Source: Acidobacteriota bacterium
GTDB taxonomy: Bacteria; Acidobacteriota; Blastocatellia; RBC074
Length of the DNA: 8,614 nucleotides
Direction: 5' to 3'
Assembly: GCA_017991275.1 (NCBI GenBank)
Contig: JAGNMH010000185.1
Location: 1 to 8,614 of the forward strand
Part shown: in pieces, positions 5,251 through 8,614 of the stretch
Position numbering within the stretch: position 1 is the first letter of the stretch
Layout: each line of letters opens with the position of its first letter
Translations under genes and position numbers: made by a program
Notes under the pieces: model-generated
What the model saw: only the letters and a program-made list of their open reading frames with translations
Told to the model about the DNA's origin: nothing
Databases searched by the model: none

Positions 5251-6504
5251 ATGCTTCCCCTAGGCGTTTATCCGGTGACGCAGATCGAACAGGAAAAAAA
5301 TCCTGTCAACCAAATCATCCAGCTTGTTTCCTTGCTGGAATATCTGCTGAATTTCGTCAGCCCGAACCTGCTTGGCAAAGACGGCAAGCCGGCAACCGTA
5401 GGCGAACGAGTGGACGCCAATCGCGCGCTTTTCGGCAATCCGCCTGATGTTTTCTTTGGCATAGGCGTGCGTAACAACATCGTTCACGCAAAATCCTCCG
5501 ACGTCACGGAAACTGAGATCAAACGCGCTGCCAGCCATCTGCTCAAAGCCGCGCGTGAAATTGGCAATACTCCTGCCATTCCGGCAACTGTTCGCCTGGA
5601 AGTGTTCGCAACTTCGACGGCTCAAATGGCCAACGCTCCAACGAAGGCGGTGACCACATCACAATTGCCGCCATCGCTTCCGGCCCCGAACTTCAGTCAA
5701 CCGGGACAACCCAAACAGGCTGTGCCGACAAACTCGACGCCGCTGGCTGCCACAGCGCCGATCAACGCTTCGCCGTCCTTCACAACCAAAGTAACTCCGA
5801 GGCCGACTATGACATCAACAAATCCTGAAAGCGGAATCTCCACCCGGACAATCCGCAACATAGCCATTTTCGTCGCCTTGTTGGCAGCCGCGCTGTTTCT
5901 GGCCAAACCGGCCTGGAACCTGGGCAAGGAAAGACTTTACGGCTCCGAGGAAAACACGAAGATTACTCGCACACAGGCAGAATCCGCTTTGAGGACGATT
6001 CAGAAAAGTTATGGCGGAAAGCCGGTTTTCGCGGCCAAAATCATTGAAGCTCAAACCGCCTGGCGCGATGCTGAGATCGCCTTTAACCAGGGTAAATTCA
6101 AGGAAGCCGAACCGATCTATCGCCGTGTGTTGGCGGTCGGCGATGAATTGGCGCTCAAAGAAACCGAGCGCAAAGACGCGCAACAATTTTTTGACGAGAT
6201 GAAAAAAGCTCGTGATGCCGCGAACGCTGCCCAAGCAGCGCAGTATGCACCTGCAATTTGGCAAGAAGCTGAGAATTTGAGGCGACTGGCTGAAACCGCT
6301 TCAAAAAATGGCGATTCGGCGACGGCTAAACAAAACGCGCTGCAAGCTCAACAGAAATATGAAGAGGCCAAATCGGCTGCGGACTTGGTGCCGAAACCTG
6401 AACCAAGCCCTACGCCCCTGACGCCTGCCGTCACGCCGCCGCCCAATCAGGCTCAACCCACAGGCGAACAACCAAATGTGCGCCCACGCCCTGACACCGC
6501 TTAA
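5251..6504 (+). CDS. Membrane-anchored protein with N-terminal HEPN-like domain and C-terminal DUF4398/TPR-like helices
   Basis: A 417-residue protein with four parts. Residues 1-106 are helical and contain RNNIVHA (74-80), matching the Rx4-6H motif of HEPN domains, many of which are ribonucleases or bind nucleotides. The preceding helix (NQIIQLVSLLEYLLNFV) and the following one (ETEIKRAASHLLKAAREIG) fit the HEPN four-helix layout. Residues 108-198 are a Pro/Thr/Ser/Ala linker. A transmembrane helix spans about 201-219 (IRNIAIFVALLAAALFLAKP), with basic residues before it suggesting N-in topology. Residues 237-378 are alanine-rich helices: a TPR-like unit (AEIAFNQGKFKEAEPIYRRV, 274-293) and a segment like DUF4398 (QYAPAIWQEAENLRRLAETA, 331-350). 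The tail is Pro-rich. The ATG at 5251 has GAGG six nt upstream and is preferred to the in-frame GTG at 5239. HEPN catalytic activity is not shown; it may be only a binding module. Confidence 0.8.
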   Translation: MLPLGVYPVTQIEQEKNPVNQIIQLVSLLEYLLNFVSPNLLGKDGKPATVGERVDANRALFGNPPDVFFGIGVRNNIVHAKSSDVTETEIKRAASHLLKAAREIGNTPAIPATVRLEVFATSTAQMANAPTKAVTTSQLPPSLPAPNFSQPGQPKQAVPTNSTPLAATAPINASPSFTTKVTPRPTMTSTNPESGISTRTIRNIAIFVALLAAALFLAKPAWNLGKERLYGSEENTKITRTQAESALRTIQKSYGGKPVFAAKIIEAQTAWRDAEIAFNQGKFKEAEPIYRRVLAVGDELALKETERKDAQQFFDEMKKARDAANAAQAAQYAPAIWQEAENLRRLAETASKNGDSATAKQNALQAQQKYEEAKSAADLVPKPEPSPTPLTPAVTPPPNQAQPTGEQPNVRPRPDTA

Positions 6505-6522
6505 CCAAAGTAATTCAATTTT

Positions 6523-6527
6523 GAGGA
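6523..6527 (+). promoter_or_regulatory. Shine-Dalgarno site deciding a GTG start
   Basis: GAGGA seven nt before the GTG at 6535. It supports that non-ATG start, which is needed to include the signal/anchor segment; the next in-frame ATG is only at 6661. Confidence 0.7.
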
Positions 6528-6534
6528 AGCTCCT

Positions 6535-7608
6535 GTGCAAAAAAGCCATTTCACATCAAGACGACGCCATTTGCTCTGGCTGATTATTTTGTCGGTTCTA
6601 GCAGTTGCACTTTTTAACCTGGCTTCAACTTTAACCACTCACGCAAACCTAAAAGTCACCATGCAAAACGTCGCTTACAAAGGCTGGCAGAACAATCTGC
6701 AACTCACCAACGGAACCGTTGACCTGATTTTGACGCTGGATGTCGGGCCGCGCGTGATGCGTTACGGGTTCGTCGGCGAACCGAATGTCTTCAAGGAATT
6801 CGACGAACAGATGGGCAAATCCGGCGAAGATTCCTGGCAGATTCGCGGCGGTCATCGCTTGTGGCATGCACCCGAAGATTCCGTACGAACTTACGTACTG
6901 GACAATTCGCCAATCAAATTTGAAAAGCTGGGCGAAACGGGAGTCCGCCTGATTCAGCCAATCGAAAAACTGACCGGCATTCAAAAGGAAATTGATGTGG
7001 CGTTGGACGCGGAAGGAACTGGCGTGACGCTGACGCACCGGCTTCGCAACAAAGGCACAAAAACCGTCGAACTTGCTGCGTGGGCGTTGACCGTCATGGC
7101 TCAAGGCGGCGTGGCAATCATTCCGCTGCCGGAAAAGATCGCGCATCCGGGTTCGCTGGAACCGGGTGAAAAACCAGACTATCGAGGCTTCGCTCCGAAC
7201 CAGAATTTGATCGTCTGGCCGTTCACTGACCTGTCCGATCCGCGTTGGCGATTCGGCACTCGTTACATCACACTGCGACAGGACAAAACCGCGAAGAAGC
7301 CAACCAAACTTGGTTTGGCGCACCAGATGGGCTGGGTGGGTTATCTGAACAATGGCACGCTGTTCGCCAAAGCCTTCGATTATCAGGAAGGCAAAAACTA
7401 CCCCGACGGCGGCAGCAACTTCGAGACGTTCACCAACAAAGATTTTCTGGAAGTCGAATCGCTTGGGCCGCTGACAAAGCTGGCGCCCGGCAAAGCCCTT
7501 GAACACGTCGAACGCTGGCGATTGTTGAAAGGAATGCCCAGCGAAACTACTGAAGCTTCGATAGATGCTTCTATCCGTCCGCGTCTGGACGCATTTTTCA
7601 GAAAGTAG
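6535..7608 (+). CDS. Exported galactose-mutarotase-fold protein (DUF4380-like)
   Basis: A 357-residue protein starting with GTG. A basic N-terminus (TSRRRHLL) precedes a hydrophobic segment (about 13-30, LLWLIILSVLAVALFNLA) and a possible signal-peptidase site near THA (35-37), so it is exported or tethered facing the periplasm. The rest is beta-rich: LDVGPRVMRYGF (68-79) and GGHRLWHAPE (105-114) resemble the substrate-side motifs of DUF4380 and aldose-1-epimerase-like proteins. LTHRLRNKGTKTVELAAWAL (166-185) and EVESLGPLTKLAPG (306-319), ending in HVERWRLL, match the C-terminal half of that fold. H107, H111 and E307 are candidates for active-site residues. The ligand is probably a sugar or polysaccharide, but no enzyme activity is established for this group. 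It starts 30 nt after the HEPN-like gene with no terminator between, so co-transcription is likely. Confidence 0.8.
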   Translation: MQKSHFTSRRRHLLWLIILSVLAVALFNLASTLTTHANLKVTMQNVAYKGWQNNLQLTNGTVDLILTLDVGPRVMRYGFVGEPNVFKEFDEQMGKSGEDSWQIRGGHRLWHAPEDSVRTYVLDNSPIKFEKLGETGVRLIQPIEKLTGIQKEIDVALDAEGTGVTLTHRLRNKGTKTVELAAWALTVMAQGGVAIIPLPEKIAHPGSLEPGEKPDYRGFAPNQNLIVWPFTDLSDPRWRFGTRYITLRQDKTAKKPTKLGLAHQMGWVGYLNNGTLFAKAFDYQEGKNYPDGGSNFETFTNKDFLEVESLGPLTKLAPGKALEHVERWRLLKGMPSETTEASIDASIRPRLDAFFRK

Positions 7609-7741
7609 TTCGCAGACCACAAGAACAACTGCCACAGAGACACGGAGCCACAGAGATTTACTTCGCGGATAGTGAAATCCCTCGTTTTTCTCTGTGTCTC
7701 TGAGACTCTGTGGCTAAGTTCTCTGTCATAAAGAAATAGTC
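7609..7741. other. Intergenic spacer dominated by an inverted repeat
   Basis: A 133-nt gap between the mutarotase-fold gene and the TPR-sulfotransferase. Almost all of it is the inverted repeat at 7631-7714 and its edges. No clear promoter or strong ribosome-binding site for the downstream gene was found. Confidence 0.6.
7631..7714. repeat. Imperfect inverted repeat of the CCACAGAGACAC dispersed type
   Basis: Left arm 7631-7655 and right arm 7690-7714 are 25 nt each and complementary at 21 of 25 positions. The left arm itself contains GCCACAGAG twice (7631-7639 and 7647-7655). A smaller inner pair, GATTT (7655-7659) and AAATC (7675-7679), lies between the arms, so the element could fold into a long hairpin. 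Sequences like CCACAGAGACAC recur as dispersed intergenic repeats in several bacterial phyla. No transposase is near, so it may be a non-autonomous REP- or MITE-like element; its function is unknown. Confidence 0.72.
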
Positions 7742-8614
7742 ATGGGAAAAGGTAAACCAACCCATTTTGCGGGCGCTCGCCAACAGCAAGGCTCCGCGAT
7801 TCAGGACAGGCAGGATTTTGAAATCGCCACCGCCAAGTTGCAGCAGGGCGACAGCGAAGCGGCGATTATCCTGTTCAAACAACTGTTGCAACGGACTCAG
7901 CCGCGCGCTCAGGGTTATGACGGCATCGTTCAAAATCTGGCAACGGCTTACAAACGGCGAATTGATCATCTGGCCAAAGACCGCGCCGACAGTGTGACGA
8001 TCAATTCACTGGTGCAGGACTTGATGGCTTTGGAACTGCGCGGTCATTTGGCAAATGACAAAGAATTTCGAGGCCACTTCGCCAACGTTTTCCACACCAC
8101 GGCGCTGATTTTCAGCCGAGACCACAAATATGTGACTTCCCTGCCGCTGCTCAGACGGGCAATTTCCATTCAACCTTGCCCAACTTATTACGTAAGTTTG
8201 GCGAACGCGCTGGCTTACACCAAAGAACCTGCGCGGCTCAGCGATTACACAACGGCTTACCGCCCGGAGCAGTTAGGCAAACACATCTTCATCGCCTGCG
8301 CGCCCAAAAGCGGTTCGACGTTTTTGAAAAACGTCATGGTCAGCCTGACGAAGTTCCGTCCGATCTTTTCGGTCTTTGCCGCGCTGCAAAACGAACACGA
8401 ACTTGACCTGCCGATCTGGGCCAAGTTCGGCAAAACGAACACCGTCACCCAACAACACTGTCGAGCTTCGGAAGCAAACATCCAGTTGATGCAGGCCTTC
8501 GACATTCGGCCAATCGTGCTGGTGCGAAACATTTACGACACGGTCGTCAGCTTGCGTGATTTTTACAGGACGGGTTTCACCGAAACGACCTATTACAACC
8601 GCCAGGATTTCGAC
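7742..8614 (+). CDS. TPR-sulfotransferase, cut by the right edge of the window
   Basis: The frame is open from ATG 7742 to the last base; 291 residues are visible and the C-terminus is missing. Residues about 27-50 (ATAKLQQGDSEAAIILFKQL) form a TPR-like unit, and a second helical repeat covers about 117-160 (ALIFSRDHKYVTSLPLLRRA). The sulfotransferase domain begins near 180: HIFIACAPKSGSTFLKNVM (181-199) holds the 5'-phosphosulfate loop PKSGSTF that binds the PAPS donor. RPIVLVRNIYDTVVSL (256-271) is the 3'-phosphate-binding element, with R262 and S270 at the expected positions. PAPS-dependent transfer of sulfate to a sugar, lipid or peptide hydroxyl is the likely reaction; the acceptor is unknown. 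No signal peptide is seen, so it should act in the cytoplasm. The ribosome-binding site is weak; a stop (7715-7717) lies upstream in frame, and the next in-frame ATG would remove the first TPR. Confidence 0.85.
   Translation, partial: MGKGKPTHFAGARQQQGSAIQDRQDFEIATAKLQQGDSEAAIILFKQLLQRTQPRAQGYDGIVQNLATAYKRRIDHLAKDRADSVTINSLVQDLMALELRGHLANDKEFRGHFANVFHTTALIFSRDHKYVTSLPLLRRAISIQPCPTYYVSLANALAYTKEPARLSDYTTAYRPEQLGKHIFIACAPKSGSTFLKNVMVSLTKFRPIFSVFAALQNEHELDLPIWAKFGKTNTVTQQHCRASEANIQLMQAFDIRPIVLVRNIYDTVVSLRDFYRTGFTETTYYNRQDFD

Noticed and set aside
5251..6504. HEPN/MNT-type toxin-antitoxin or abortive-infection pair
   Set aside because: No nucleotidyltransferase or small antitoxin gene is adjacent; the neighbour is an exported mutarotase-fold protein, and the HEPN-like protein is far larger than typical toxin partners.
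6649..7635. Minus-strand open frame of 328 residues
   Set aside because: It lies antisense to the mutarotase-fold gene, whose sequence shows recognisable motifs and a ribosome-binding site. The reverse frame shows no domain and is a by-product of codon bias.
7658..7969. Minus-strand open frame containing ATESQRHRE
   Set aside because: It is the mistranslated inverted repeat fused to antisense of the sulfotransferase gene.

Overview
The window looks like ordinary chromosomal DNA from a bacterium with moderate GC content, with no phage, IS or plasmid genes. The gene content (futalosine-pathway menaquinone enzyme, ECF sigma operon with a LolA-like secreted protein, DUF4380-like mutarotase-fold protein, TPR-sulfotransferase, and a 'CCACAGAGACAC'-type dispersed inverted repeat) is what I would expect from an Acidobacteriota genome, perhaps class Blastocatellia. 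That placement is inference from gene style, not a computed phylogeny.

Layout: (1) 22-2221, plus strand: a Gfo/Idh/MocA-family NAD(P)-dependent oxidoreductase, then mqnC, a radical-SAM enzyme of menaquinone synthesis by the futalosine route. A perfect 20-bp hairpin at 2239-2281, flanked by A and T runs, separates mqnC from the convergent operon and should terminate transcription from both sides. (2) 4900-2307, minus strand: a compact four-gene operon of ECF sigma factor, single-TM putative anti-sigma protein, membrane-anchored Spy/CpxP-like LTxxQ protein, and a secreted LolA-like protein carrying a 71-residue glycine-rich insert. Spacings are 29 nt, 10 nt and a 4-nt ATGA overlap. This resembles an envelope-stress sensing cassette. 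(3) 4901-5250: a divergent intergenic region with candidate promoters in both directions, two hairpins and a two-copy 21-bp tandem repeat. (4) 5251-7608, plus strand: a HEPN-like/transmembrane/DUF4398-like fusion protein, then an exported mutarotase-fold protein 30 nt downstream. (5) 7631-7714: an imperfect inverted repeat of a dispersed-repeat type. (6) 7742 to the window end: a TPR-sulfotransferase cut by the right edge.

The most unusual items are the membrane-tethered HEPN-like protein at 5251-6504, whose RNNIVH motif matches the Rx4-6H signature of HEPN ribonucleases, and the glycine-rich LolA-like protein that ends the sigma-factor operon. No CRISPR array, tRNA, rRNA or known defence cassette was seen. 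No decisive evidence of a wholly new system was found, but the HEPN-TM-DUF4398 architecture is the best candidate for follow-up.
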